The notes: generated from the sequence alone by a model not told the origin. A DNA stretch of 64,000 bases from Bradyrhizobium sp. LTSP885 (GCF_000938305.1 NZ_JYMT01000043.1:213688-277687); one strand, 5' to 3'. Numbered from the stretch's first letter, positions 49,107 through 57,735 are shown. Program-made: numbers and translations.

Positions 49107-49967
49107 ATGACCAGCCACACCCATGACGCTGCGCCGACGCAGTTCGTCGAGGCCAACGGCATCCGTTTCGCCTATCGCCGCTTCGGCAAGCAAGGCGGCG
49201 TACCGCTCGTCTTCAACATCCACTTCATGGGCACCATGGATTACTGGGATCCGGCGGTGACCGATGGATTCGCGCGGGATCGCGAGGTCATCCTTTTCGA
49301 TAATGCCGGTCTGTTATCGAGTTCGGGCGAAGTGCCGGAAAGTATCGCCGGAATGGGCGCCAATGCGATGGCCTTCATCCGCGCGCTCGGGCTTTCGCAG
49401 GTCGATGTGCTCGGTTTCTCGATCGGGGGTCTGGTTGCGCAGGAAATCACGCTGCAGGCGCCTGATCTGGTGCGCCAGGTGGTGCTGGTCGGCACCGGAC
49501 CGCGCAGCGGCGAAAGCATGGATACCGGCACGCCGGAGGGCAGGGACATCTTCGGCGCGACCTATGCCAATCCCGACGATCTCTGGCTCCGTGTGCAGTT
49601 CACGCCATCGGCCGCGAGCCAGGCCGCGGGGCGCGAATTCGTCAAGCGCTTCCGGCGGCGGACCGAGAATCGCGATCCCGAAGTCTCGCAGCAGGCGGCG
49701 TTGGCCCAACGCGCGGCGATCGCCAAATGGGGCGCCAAGCGCGAGCACGCCTGGGACTATCTGAAGGAGATCAGGCAGCCGACGCTGGTCGTCAACGGCA
49801 GCAACGACGTGATCATCACCACGATCAACTCGTTCATCCTGCAGCAGCATCTGCCGAACGCGAAGCTGATCCTCTACCCGGATTCGGCGCACGGCTCGCT
49901 CTACCAGTATCCCGCGATGTTCGTCAGCGACGTCTCGGCCTTTCTCGATCAATCACAATGGGCGTGA
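49107..49967 (+). CDS. Alpha/beta hydrolase
   Basis: A 286-residue alpha/beta hydrolase. N-terminal beta strands QFVEANGIRFAYRRFGKQGGVPLVFNIHFMGTMDYWD; nucleophile elbow GFSIGGLVAQEITL (G-x-S-x-G); acid in LVVNGSNDVIITTINS; histidine in YPDSAHGSLYQYP. The residues HFMGTMDYWDP replace the usual HGxP oxyanion loop with H-F-M-G, typical of one actinobacterial/proteobacterial esterase subgroup. ATG 49107 has GGGA upstream. Second gene of the LysR-linked operon. Ester or C-C bond hydrolysis is possible. Confidence 0.9.
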   Translation: MTSHTHDAAPTQFVEANGIRFAYRRFGKQGGVPLVFNIHFMGTMDYWDPAVTDGFARDREVILFDNAGLLSSSGEVPESIAGMGANAMAFIRALGLSQVDVLGFSIGGLVAQEITLQAPDLVRQVVLVGTGPRSGESMDTGTPEGRDIFGATYANPDDLWLRVQFTPSAASQAAGREFVKRFRRRTENRDPEVSQQAALAQRAAIAKWGAKREHAWDYLKEIRQPTLVVNGSNDVIITTINSFILQQHLPNAKLILYPDSAHGSLYQYPAMFVSDVSAFLDQSQWA

Positions 49968-50001
49968 AACGAGCGTTTCGCGTCGTGCAGGGAGAATGAC
50001 C

Positions 50002-50748
50002 ATGACCAGCCTCAAGGGAAAGACAGCCCTCGTCACCGGCGGCTCGCGCGGCATCGGCCGCGCCACCGCACTCGCGCTCGGCAAGCTCGGCGCGCAGGTG
50101 CTGGTGCATTACGGACAGGCCGCGAAGGAGGCGGACGCTGTGGTCGCCGAGATCCGCAAGTGCGGCGGACGTGCCGATGCGATCGCGGCCGATCTCGCCG
50201 CGGCGGACGGCCCACATCAACTGGCCCGTCAGGTGCGCGCGATCACCGGCGATCGGCTCGACATCCTCGTTGCGAACGCCGGCGTCGCCAAGGCGGCCGT
50301 GATCGAGGAGACGACGGTCGAGGATTTCGACCACCAGTTCGCCGTTAACGTCCGCGCGCCGTTCTTCCTGGTCCAGCAATTGCTGCCGATCCTCTGCGAC
50401 GGCTCGAGCGTCGTGCTGGTCTCGTCGCTGGCGGCGCACGCGGTGGTCGGCACCTTGCCGGCCTATGCCGTGACCAAGGGCGCCATCGATACGCTGGTCA
50501 AGCATTTGGCGAGCGCGCTCGGCGCGCGCGGCATTCGCGTCAACGCGGTGGCGCCGGGCGTCGTCGCGACCGACATGTCGTCCTTCGCCAAGACCGACGT
50601 GGGCCGCGACTACACGCTCGGCCTGCAGACGTTGAAGCGGATCGCGCAGCCGGACGATATCGCCGACGCCATTGCCTTCCTCGCCTCCCCCGCCGCGCGC
50701 TGGATCACCGGCGACACCATCCGCGTCGACGGCGGCTCCAAGCTCTGA
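50002..50748 (+). CDS. Short-chain dehydrogenase/reductase 2 of the LysR-linked operon
   Basis: A 248-residue classical SDR (FabG-like). TGGSRGIGRATALAL, LVANAGVAKAAV, Ser in VVLVSSLAAH, YAVTKGAIDTL (Tyr-x3-Lys) and C-terminal WITGDTIRVDGGSKL. Two in-frame ATGs stand at 49996 and 50002; the AGGGAG site at 49989-49994 fits the second. Third gene of the operon. Substrate unknown. Confidence 0.92.
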   Translation: MTSLKGKTALVTGGSRGIGRATALALGKLGAQVLVHYGQAAKEADAVVAEIRKCGGRADAIAADLAAADGPHQLARQVRAITGDRLDILVANAGVAKAAVIEETTVEDFDHQFAVNVRAPFFLVQQLLPILCDGSSVVLVSSLAAHAVVGTLPAYAVTKGAIDTLVKHLASALGARGIRVNAVAPGVVATDMSSFAKTDVGRDYTLGLQTLKRIAQPDDIADAIAFLASPAARWITGDTIRVDGGSKL

Positions 50749-50811
50749 ACCTTCCACTCTGCCAGGCGGCTATATCGGCTGCCTGTTCATCTCATCGAAT
50801 GGAGACTGACA

Positions 50812-51555
50812 ATGTCAAAGAAACTCGAAGGCAAGACTGCGATCGTCACCGGCGCGTCGCGCGGCATTGGAGCCGCGATCGCCAGGCGTCTCGCGGCCGA
50901 CGGCGCCGCAGTTGCGATCACTTACAGCAAAGGCGCAGACACCGCCGCTGTTGTCGTCAAGGCGATCGAGAGCGCCGGCGGTAAAGCCATCGCGATCCAG
51001 GCCGACGCCACCAACCCCGCCGCCGTCAAGGCCGCGGTCGAGAAGGTCGTCACCTCGTTCGGCGGGCTCGATATCCTCGTGAACAACGCCGGCACCGCGA
51101 TCCCGAAGAAATTCGAGGAGACGACGCTGGAGGAACTGGATCAGGTGATCAACCTCAACCTCCGCGGCGTCTTCATCGCGACGCAGGCGGCACTGAAGCA
51201 CATGCGCAAGGGCGGCCGGATCGTGACGATCGGGTCATGCGTTGGCGAGCGTATGATGACGCCGGGACTGGTGCCGTATTCGGCCACCAAGGCCGCAATC
51301 AGGATGTTCACGCAAGGGCTATCTCGCGAGGTGGGCGACCGCGCCATCACGGTCAACAACGTTCAGCCGGGTCCGATCGACACCGATCTCAATCCGGCGT
51401 CGGGCGATTGGGCGACGCCACAAAAGGCCGTCACCGCTCTCAATCGCTATGGCACCGTGGACGAGGTCGCAGCACTGGTGGCCTTCGTCGCGAGCCCCGA
51501 AGCCTCCTACATCACGGGCACGAACCTGACCGTGGACGGTGGTACCAACGCGTGA
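50812..51555 (+). CDS. Short-chain dehydrogenase/reductase 3 of the LysR-linked operon
   Basis: A 247-residue classical SDR. TGASRGIGAAIARRLAADGAAVAITY, LVNNAGTAIPKKFEE, Ser in IVTIGSCVGERM, YSATKAAIRMFTQGL, and YITGTNLTVDGGTNA. It resembles SDR 2 in layout, so the pair may come from an old duplication. GGAG precedes the ATG. Last gene of the operon, ending at the hairpin 51564-51592. Substrate unknown. Confidence 0.92.
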   Translation: MSKKLEGKTAIVTGASRGIGAAIARRLAADGAAVAITYSKGADTAAVVVKAIESAGGKAIAIQADATNPAAVKAAVEKVVTSFGGLDILVNNAGTAIPKKFEETTLEELDQVINLNLRGVFIATQAALKHMRKGGRIVTIGSCVGERMMTPGLVPYSATKAAIRMFTQGLSREVGDRAITVNNVQPGPIDTDLNPASGDWATPQKAVTALNRYGTVDEVAALVAFVASPEASYITGTNLTVDGGTNA

Positions 51556-51563
51556 GGCTCACG

Positions 51564-51592
51564 AGGCGCCGTCCGGCTGTCGGACGGCGCCT
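51564..51592. terminator. Hairpin between convergent SDR 3 and tautomerase genes
   Basis: 12-bp GC stem AGGCGCCGTCCG/CGGACGGCGCCT with a 5-nt loop. T-run weak on either side; position between convergent stops supports termination. Confidence 0.65.
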
Positions 51593-51603
51593 CTCGTCGC
51601 GGT

Positions 51604-52053
51604 TCAGCGGCGCTTGCCGATCGATTGCATGAACGCGCGATCCGCCTCCGGCAGTCCATCGGTCCAAACAAGCTCATCGCCGGGCTCCGGCAGGACATGG
51701 CCAAACTCGATCATCTGCCGCGGCTGCAACTCGTTGAGATAGACCCAGACCGCGCGCTTGCTGTCGACGTTGGCGGCCAGCGCGACGGCGTCGGCCATCA
51801 GCCGGATCATCCGTGTCTTGTCGACGGCTGCGCGCCCGGATCGGATATGGCCGTAGACAAAGATGTGATCGTGCGTGACCGGCTCGCCGCCCATGAACAG
51901 GTTCCCGGGCGCGACCTCCGTGAAGATCACCTGCGCGAAATAGCTTGGCGCGCCCGTTACCTCGGCATGGATCCGGGTAATCTCGCTGGCGATCCTGTTC
52001 TTTTGCTCCGCGGTGAGGCGCCCCTGCGCGCTGGTGCAATAGTAAGTTGGCAT
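51604..52053 (-). CDS. Tautomerase-superfamily protein, cis-3-chloroacrylate dehalogenase-like
   Basis: A 149-residue tautomerase with two beta-alpha-beta units. After Met removal the catalytic Pro1 is exposed (PTYYCTSAQGRLT). Counted from Pro1, His28, Arg70 and Arg73 fall exactly at the cis-CaaD catalytic positions, and Tyr104 and Glu115 sit one residue off cis-CaaD Tyr103 and Glu114. The flanking blocks (AQVIFTEVAPGNLFMGG, IFVYGHIRSGR, WVYLNELQPRQMIEFG and ERAFM-like RAFMQ end) match that enzyme as I remember it. Cg10062-type hydratases share the same set, so hydration rather than dehalogenation is possible. It is divergent from the solute-binding-protein operon. Confidence 0.88.
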   Translation of the reverse strand: MPTYYCTSAQGRLTAEQKNRIASEITRIHAEVTGAPSYFAQVIFTEVAPGNLFMGGEPVTHDHIFVYGHIRSGRAAVDKTRMIRLMADAVALAANVDSKRAVWVYLNELQPRQMIEFGHVLPEPGDELVWTDGLPEADRAFMQSIGKRR

Positions 52054-52310
52054 CTGCGTCTCCCGGCTTGGACGTGATGTCCCAGCTTCCGCGTGGAATC
52101 TCCACCGTCAAGCTGGGTTCGTCGTCCCGCTTGAAGACCGCAGCCGGCGCGATCTCACATCGACTTGCTTCTGGCCCCGATGAGGTTGCCGAGGGCAAAT
52201 CCTTCGGGAGTGGCCGCACGACAATTTGCTGTTGACAAATAGATTAAACAATTACTAATTCGTAAGTGACCAAAAAAACCGCCGCAGAGCGGACCAAGGG
52301 AGAGGAACCC
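52054..52310. promoter_or_regulatory. Divergent control region, tautomerase / solute-binding-protein operon
   Basis: A 257-bp stretch. A candidate rightward promoter is TTGACA at 52232-52237, 18 nt, TAATTC at 52256-52261. A dyad TTAC-N6-GTAA (52252-52265) covers the -10. The area 52205-52270 is AT-rich against its surroundings. The IclR protein encoded at the end of the rightward operon is the likely binder. Confidence 0.6.
52252..52265. promoter_or_regulatory. Operator-like dyad over the -10 box
   Basis: TTAC-TAATTC-GTAA, perfect 4-bp arms overlapping the candidate -10 hexamer; a repressor here would block RNA polymerase. Confidence 0.5.
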
Positions 52311-53525
52311 ATGAGATACGTCCTTGCGCGACACGTTCTTGCGCTCGCCGTTGTTGCGGCGATGACATCGGCTGCCCATGCGCAGGTCTCCGACGACGTC
52401 GTGCGGATCGGCGTGCTCACCGATCTATCGAGCTGGGGGCGGGACAATAGCGGGCCAGGCTCGGTCGAAGCGGCCAAAATGGCGGTCGAGGAATTCGGGC
52501 CGACCGTGCTCGGCAAGCCGATCGAGATCATCAGCGCCGACCACCAGATGAAGACCGATGTTGGTGTCCAGATCGTGCGCGGCTGGTTCGACAACAGCAA
52601 GGTCGACGCCGTCGTCGACATCCCGAATTCGGGCATCGCGATCGCGGTTCACAATATGGTCCGCGAGCGCAACAAGATCGCGCTGCTCTCCGGCCCGGGT
52701 GCAAGCTCGCTGACCGACGAGCTGTGCAGCCCCAACACCGTGCACTTCACCTACGACACCTACGCGCTGTCGAAGGTCACGGCCTCGGCCGTCATCAAGG
52801 AGGGCGGCAAATCCTGGTTCTTCATCACCGCGGACTATGCCTTCGGCCAGCAGCTCGAGAAGGATGCCACCCGCTTCGTCAACGAGATGGGCGGCAAGGT
52901 GCTCGGCGGCGTGCGTCATCCGACCAACACCGCAGACTTCTCCTCCTTCGCCCTGCAGGCACAGAGCTCGAAGGCCGATGTGGTGGCATTCGCCAATGCC
53001 GGCCAGGACACCGACAATGCGATCAAGCAGTCCGGCGAATTCGGCCTGGTGCAAGGCGGCCAGAAGCTGGTCGGCCTCCTGATGTTCGACACCGACGTCC
53101 ATGCCGTCGGGCTGAAGTCGGCGCAAGGCACCTATATGACGACGGCGTCGTATTGGAACATGGATGAAGCGACCCGCGCCTGGTCGAAGACGTTCTTCGC
53201 CCGCACCAATGTCATGCCGACCATGATCCACACCGGTGTCTACGGCTCGGTGTTGCATTATCTCAAGGCGATCAAGGCCGCCGGCACCGACGATCCGCAG
53301 AAGGTCATGGCGAAGATGCGCGAATTGCCGATCGAGGATGTTTTCGTCCACGGCGGCCGGCTGCGCGAGGATGGTCGCGTGATCCGCGACATGTATCTCG
53401 CCAAGGTGAAGTCGCCGGAACAGTCCAAGGAGCCCTGGGACTATCTCGAGATCGTCAAGACGGTGAAGGGCGAGGACGCGTTCCGTCCGGTGTCGGAGTC
53501 CAAATGTCCGCTTCTGAAAAAATAG
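52311..53525 (+). CDS. ABC transporter solute-binding protein, LivJ/type-1 fold
   Basis: A 404-residue periplasmic binding protein. Signal peptide MRYVLARHVLALAVVAAMTSAAHAQ; mature start VSDDVVRIGVLTDLSSWGRDNSGPGSVEAAKMAVEEFG, the wording of branched-chain-amino-acid-type receptors that often bind aromatic or other organic acids in Bradyrhizobium and Rhodopseudomonas. Later TADYAFGQQLEKDATRFV and HPTNTADFSSFALQAQSSKADVV. GGGAGAGGA precedes the ATG. No permease or ATPase gene is adjacent. It is first of a three-gene operon with the flavoprotein gene 10 nt later. Confidence 0.93.
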   Translation: MRYVLARHVLALAVVAAMTSAAHAQVSDDVVRIGVLTDLSSWGRDNSGPGSVEAAKMAVEEFGPTVLGKPIEIISADHQMKTDVGVQIVRGWFDNSKVDAVVDIPNSGIAIAVHNMVRERNKIALLSGPGASSLTDELCSPNTVHFTYDTYALSKVTASAVIKEGGKSWFFITADYAFGQQLEKDATRFVNEMGGKVLGGVRHPTNTADFSSFALQAQSSKADVVAFANAGQDTDNAIKQSGEFGLVQGGQKLVGLLMFDTDVHAVGLKSAQGTYMTTASYWNMDEATRAWSKTFFARTNVMPTMIHTGVYGSVLHYLKAIKAAGTDDPQKVMAKMRELPIEDVFVHGGRLREDGRVIRDMYLAKVKSPEQSKEPWDYLEIVKTVKGEDAFRPVSESKCPLLKK

Positions 53526-53535
53526 GAGCGAGCGC

Positions 53536-55254
53536 GTGACCGACAACGCACAAGAAAGCTACGAATGCGACGCGCTGGTGGTCGGCTCCGGCTGCAGCGG
53601 CCTGTCGGCGGCTGTCACCGCGGCTCATCACGGGCTCAAGGTTCTGGTGGTCGAGAAGGAGCCGCGTTTCGGCGGTACCACCGCGCGCTCCGGCGGCTGG
53701 CTCTGGATCCCCGGTACCTCGCTGGCGAAAGCCTGGGGCATCGCGGAGAGCCCGGATCAGGCGAGGGCGTATCTGCGGCACGAGGCCGGCAACAGTTTTG
53801 ACGCCGCCCGCGTCGATGCCTTCCTGAGCGAAGGGCCGAAGGCAGTCGATTTCTTCACCACGAAGACCGCGGTGCGTTTCGACATGCCGCTGACCTTCCC
53901 GGATTATCACGCCGAGGCCCCCGGCGGCGCGCAGGGCGGCCGCTCCATGGTCGCCCGCCCGTTCGACGGCCGCGAGCTTGGGCCGGCCATCAACGATCTC
54001 GGCAGCCCGCTGCCCGAGCTCACTGTGTTCGGCATGATGCTCGGCTCCGGCAAGGAGATCGTCCATTTCATGCGCGCGACGCGCTCGCTGATGTCGGCGG
54101 CCTATGTCGCCAGGCGGCTGTCGAAGCATGCCGGCGACGTGATGCGCCACGGCCGCGGCATGACGCTGACCAACGGCAATGCGCTCGCCGGGAGGTTGGC
54201 GAAATCGGCATTCGACCTGAACATTCCGCTCTGGCTCTCGTCGCCGGTGCGCGAGCTGATAATCGAGAACGGCGCGGTGCGCGGCGCCATCGTCACGCAC
54301 GAAGGGCGCACGATCCGCGTCAACGCGAAGCGCGGCGTGGTGCTCGCTTGCGGCGGCTTTCCGCATGATGTGGCGCGGCGCCAAAAAATGTTTCCGCATG
54401 CGCCGACCGGCAAGGAACACTATTCCCCGGGCCCTGCGGGCAACACCGGCGACGGATTGCGGCTGGCGGAATCCGCCGGCGGCCGTGTCGAGGATTCGCT
54501 ACCGAACGCGGCCGCCTGGGTGCCGGTCTCGGTCACCACGCGCAAGGACGGCTCGAAGGGCGTGATGCCGCACTTCATCGATCGCGCCAAGCCCGGCGTG
54601 ATCGCCGTGATGCGCGACGGCAAGCGCTTCGCCAACGAAGGCAATTCCTACCACGACTTCGTGCAGGAGATGATGAAGGCCGCAAAGCCCGGCGAGGAGA
54701 TCGCCGCCTTCCTGCTCTGCGATCACCAGACGCTGCGCAAATACGGCCTCGGTTGCGTGCCGCCGCGCCCGATGCCAACAGGCCATCATCTCAAGACCGG
54801 CTATCTGAAACGCGGTAACACGTTGGCCGAACTCGCGGCGCAGGCCGGGATCGATGCCAGCGGACTGGAGGCCACCGTCGCCGAATTCAACATCGCTGCC
54901 GCGGAAGGCCGCGATCCTGCTTTCGGCAAGGGCTCGCGCGCCTATAACCGCTACCAGGGCGACGCGCTGCACGGGCCGAACCCTTGCGTGGCGCCACTCG
55001 AACACGGGCCGTTCTACGCGATCAAGATGGTGATCGGCGATCTCGGTACCTATGCGGGCATCGTCACCGACGCGCATGCGCGTGCGCTGGATGCCGAGGG
55101 GCGGGTCATTCCCGGGCTCTATGCCGCGGGCAACGATATGGCGAGCATCATGGGCGGCAACTATCCGGGCGCCGGCATCACGCTCGGTCCCGCGCTGACC
55201 TTCGGCTATATCGCCGGACGTCATCTTGCCGGCGCTGCAAACGGGGGCACATGA
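53536..55254 (+). CDS. FAD-dependent oxidoreductase, 3-ketosteroid dehydrogenase/fumarate-reductase-like
   Basis: A 572-residue flavoprotein. FAD-binding start YECDALVVGSGCSGLSAAVTAAHHGLKVLVVEKEPRFGGTTARSGGWLWIPG. The C-terminal FAD block YAAGNDMASIMGGNYPGAGITLGPALTFGYIAGRHLA is the wording of KstD-type and related ring dehydrogenases. The substrate domain (about 120-460) differs from true KstD, so the substrate may be another cyclic ketone or unsaturated acid. Its stop overlaps the IclR start by 4 nt (ATGA). The upstream solute-binding protein gene is 10 nt away. Confidence 0.92.
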   Translation: MTDNAQESYECDALVVGSGCSGLSAAVTAAHHGLKVLVVEKEPRFGGTTARSGGWLWIPGTSLAKAWGIAESPDQARAYLRHEAGNSFDAARVDAFLSEGPKAVDFFTTKTAVRFDMPLTFPDYHAEAPGGAQGGRSMVARPFDGRELGPAINDLGSPLPELTVFGMMLGSGKEIVHFMRATRSLMSAAYVARRLSKHAGDVMRHGRGMTLTNGNALAGRLAKSAFDLNIPLWLSSPVRELIIENGAVRGAIVTHEGRTIRVNAKRGVVLACGGFPHDVARRQKMFPHAPTGKEHYSPGPAGNTGDGLRLAESAGGRVEDSLPNAAAWVPVSVTTRKDGSKGVMPHFIDRAKPGVIAVMRDGKRFANEGNSYHDFVQEMMKAAKPGEEIAAFLLCDHQTLRKYGLGCVPPRPMPTGHHLKTGYLKRGNTLAELAAQAGIDASGLEATVAEFNIAAAEGRDPAFGKGSRAYNRYQGDALHGPNPCVAPLEHGPFYAIKMVIGDLGTYAGIVTDAHARALDAEGRVIPGLYAAGNDMASIMGGNYPGAGITLGPALTFGYIAGRHLAGAANGGT

Positions 55255-56045
55255 CCAGAGAAAGCCGCGGCATCCAATCGATCGAGGTCGGCGGGGAATT
55301 GCTGCGCGCGCTCGCCCGCAGTGGCGAGCCGATGATGCTGCGCGATCTCGCGCGCGAGGCCGGCATGCCGCCGGCCAAGGCGCACCCCTATCTGGTGAGC
55401 TTTTCCCGGATCGGCCTGATCGAGCAGGACGAGACCACCGGACGCTACGAGATCGGCGCGCTGGCGCTCGAGCTCGGCCTGATCAGCCTGCGCCGCCTCT
55501 CGGCCGTGCGTATCGCCACGCCGCGGATCGCGGCGCTCGCCGGCACCATCGATCACGCGGTGTCGCTGTCGGTCTGGGGCACCCACGGGCCGACCGTGGT
55601 GCGCCTCGAAGAGCCGAGCCATCCCGTGCATATCGCGATGCGCGTCGGTTCCGTCGTGGCGCTGCTTGAAACCGCGACCGGCCGGGCGTTCGCCGCGTTC
55701 ATGCCGCAAAACACCCTGAAGGCGGCGCTTGAAAGCGGCCTTGATCGCCTCGGCGTCGGCTACAACCCGAAGCGCGCGCCGAAGAGCCCGAAGGTCGCCG
55801 AGATACTCGCCGAGGTGCGCAGCCGCGGACTGGCACGCGCGCTTGGTGACCCGTTGCCGGGCGTCAATGCCTTCGCCGCACCCGTGTTCGACCATACGGG
55901 CCGTGTCACGCTCGTCATCACCGCGATGGGGCCCGAGGGGACCTTCGATGCCGGTTGGGACAGTGCGATCGCGACCGCGCTGCACAGCTGCGCCGGCGAT
56001 ATCTCGCGCCAACTCGGCCATGGCACGGTGCGGGCGACGGGGTAA
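55251..56045 (+). CDS. IclR-family regulator
   Basis: A 264-residue regulator. Winged HTH near residues 8-70 (IQSIEVGGELLRALARSGEPMMLRDLAREAGMPPAKAHPYLVSFSRIGLIEQD) and the IclR effector domain (IGALALELGLISLRRLSAVRIATPRIAALAGTIDHAVSLSVWGTHGPTVVRLEE...). It is translationally coupled to the flavoprotein gene. Self-control of the operon through the dyad at 52252-52265 is inferred. IclR members usually sense small acids. Confidence 0.93.
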   Translation: MTRESRGIQSIEVGGELLRALARSGEPMMLRDLAREAGMPPAKAHPYLVSFSRIGLIEQDETTGRYEIGALALELGLISLRRLSAVRIATPRIAALAGTIDHAVSLSVWGTHGPTVVRLEEPSHPVHIAMRVGSVVALLETATGRAFAAFMPQNTLKAALESGLDRLGVGYNPKRAPKSPKVAEILAEVRSRGLARALGDPLPGVNAFAAPVFDHTGRVTLVITAMGPEGTFDAGWDSAIATALHSCAGDISRQLGHGTVRATG

Positions 56046-56162
56046 GTGAAACGGGCGGCCGCGGCATCGTTGCCTGCCGCGCCGGCGTCGCTTGCGACGA
56101 CAAGCAAAAACACGCACAGTGGCTGCTGGTCACAAGCAACAACACTATGCAGGGAGGCAACG

Positions 56163-57050
56163 ATGAAAACGCTCACAGCCGCGCTGTGTGCCCTGGCGCT
56201 GATGGTATCAGGCGCACAGGCGCAGACGCTGAAGGATTTTCTGGCGGCCGTCACCAAGAAGTGGACCACGCCGTTCGAGCCGTTTCAGCTGATCGGCAAT
56301 ATCTATTATGTCGGCACCGACGGGATCGCGGTCTACATCATTAAGACCTCGCAGGGCCTGATCCTGATGGACACCGCGCTTCCGCAGTCGACCGGCATGA
56401 TCAAGGACAACATCGCCAAGCTCGGCTTCAAGCTCGGCGACATCAAGTACATCCTCAACACCCATGCGCATTTCGATCACACCGGCGGCTTTGCCGAGAT
56501 CAAGCAGGAGACCGGCGCGCAGCTGGTCGCCGGCAAGCGCGACACGCCATTGCTCGAAGGCGGCTATTATCCGGGCGACGAGAAGAATGCCGATCTGGCC
56601 TTTCCGGCGGTGAAGGTCGATCGCGCGGTCGGCGAGGGCGACAAGGTGACGCTTGGCGACACCACGCTGATCGCGCACGAAACGCCCGGCCACTCGCCCG
56701 GCTGCACCAGCTGGGAGATGACCGTCCACGATGGCGATCAGGACCGCACCGTGCTGTTCTTCTGCAGCGGAACCGTCGCCCTGAACCGGCTGGTCGGAAC
56801 CCCGACGCATGCCGGCATCGTCGATGACTATCGCGCGACCTTCGCCAAGGTGAAGGGCATGAAGGTCGACGTGCTGCTCGGGCCGCATCCGGAGGTCTAC
56901 GACATGCAGGCCAAGCGCGCGCTGATGAAGGACAGCACGCAGAACCCGTTCGTCAAGTCCGGCGAGAATGCGACCTACGTGGCCGGGCTCGAGCAGGATT
57001 TCGACAAGCAGCTCGCCAAGCAGACCGCCGCGATGCAGAAGGCGAATTAG
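56163..57050 (+). CDS. blaBJP: Subclass B3 metallo-beta-lactamase, BJP type
   Basis: A 295-residue secreted zinc beta-lactamase. Signal peptide MKTLTAALCALALMVSGAQAQ. Zinc ligands: HAHFDH (H-x-H-x-D-H), GHSPGCTSWEM (His196-type) and LGPHPEVY (His263-type). The wording TLKDFLAAVTKKWTTPFEPFQLIGNIYYVGTDGIAVYIIKTS closely follows the Bradyrhizobium BJP-1 enzyme as I remember it, of almost the same length. BJP-1 hydrolyses carbapenems and other beta-lactams. GGAGGC precedes the ATG at 56163. It is separated from the IclR gene by 117 nt and looks chromosomal and intrinsic. Confidence 0.93.
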   Translation: MKTLTAALCALALMVSGAQAQTLKDFLAAVTKKWTTPFEPFQLIGNIYYVGTDGIAVYIIKTSQGLILMDTALPQSTGMIKDNIAKLGFKLGDIKYILNTHAHFDHTGGFAEIKQETGAQLVAGKRDTPLLEGGYYPGDEKNADLAFPAVKVDRAVGEGDKVTLGDTTLIAHETPGHSPGCTSWEMTVHDGDQDRTVLFFCSGTVALNRLVGTPTHAGIVDDYRATFAKVKGMKVDVLLGPHPEVYDMQAKRALMKDSTQNPFVKSGENATYVAGLEQDFDKQLAKQTAAMQKAN

Positions 57051-57387
57051 TTGTAGATTGCTCTCTCCGTCATTCCGGGGCTCGCGTAGCGAGAGCCCGG
57101 AATCCATTTATCCGCGAAGCTTGCGGCTCGATGGATTCCGGGCTCGTGCTTCGCCCGCCCCGGAATGACGAGGGTGGCGAGCGTGAGCCCACTGCAGCGA
57201 ACGCAAGCGCGTGTGATGCGAGCCACGGCGAGGATGAACGCGGGGAGCCATCGACCCCGATGCCTCTGAAACGCATAAAACCGGAGCGAAATCCAATACG
57301 CTTTTCACCCCATCTCCCTTGAGTGTTCGTCAACCGCCGAGGCCGATGCTCGCGCCCGTCGAGCTGGACACATGTCAGGAGCCGAAC
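57051..57387. other. 337-bp stretch without a protein gene
   Basis: It holds the palindromic repeat 57068-57170 directly after the beta-lactamase stop. The remaining 57171-57387 shows no gene, terminator or clear promoter apart from the AGGAG site of the next gene. Confidence 0.5.
57068..57170. repeat. 103-bp palindromic repeat (CGTCATTCCGGGG type)
   Basis: Outer arms CGTCATTCCGGGGC and CCCCGGAATGACG, inner arms AGCCCGGAATCCAT and ATGGATTCCGGGCT. Same family as 27938-28060 and 1-20. Confidence 0.85.
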
Positions 57388-57735
57388 ATGCCGACCAAGA
57401 GAAGAGCGACCGCGACCAAGGCCCACGCGCATGAGCGCGAGGATATCCTGAACCCGCACGCCATCAGCACGCTGAGCGCGGGCGCCGTCAGCGCGATGAG
57501 CGCGGTCGGGGCCGCCGTCATCAAGCAGAACAAGGCTGCGCTCGGCCAGAACGCGGACTGGTTCTGGCACATGTTCGCGAAGTGCGAGGCCAAGGCCGCG
57601 CGCCTCGCCGAGCAGGCTACGCACGATCCCAAGGCCTGCGGCGACGCGACATTCATCGAGACTTACGCCAGGAACCTGCCGAAATTGATGGCTTCGGCGC
57701 TGGAGACCCGCGAAAAGGCGCTCAAGGCGAAATAA
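57388..57735 (+). CDS. Small Ala/Lys-rich hypothetical protein
   Basis: A 115-residue protein. Basic start MPTKRRATATKAHAHEREDILNPHAISTLSAGAVSAMSAVGAAVIKQNKAALGQNADWFWHMFAKC, then helical Ala/Lys/Glu-rich text ending REKALKAK. The repeated Ala/Ser/Gly pattern and length recall phasin-like helical proteins, but no diagnostic motif is seen. AGGAG precedes the ATG. Third-position GC is high, supporting coding. Function unknown. Confidence 0.7.
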   Translation: MPTKRRATATKAHAHEREDILNPHAISTLSAGAVSAMSAVGAAVIKQNKAALGQNADWFWHMFAKCEAKAARLAEQATHDPKACGDATFIETYARNLPKLMASALETREKALKAK

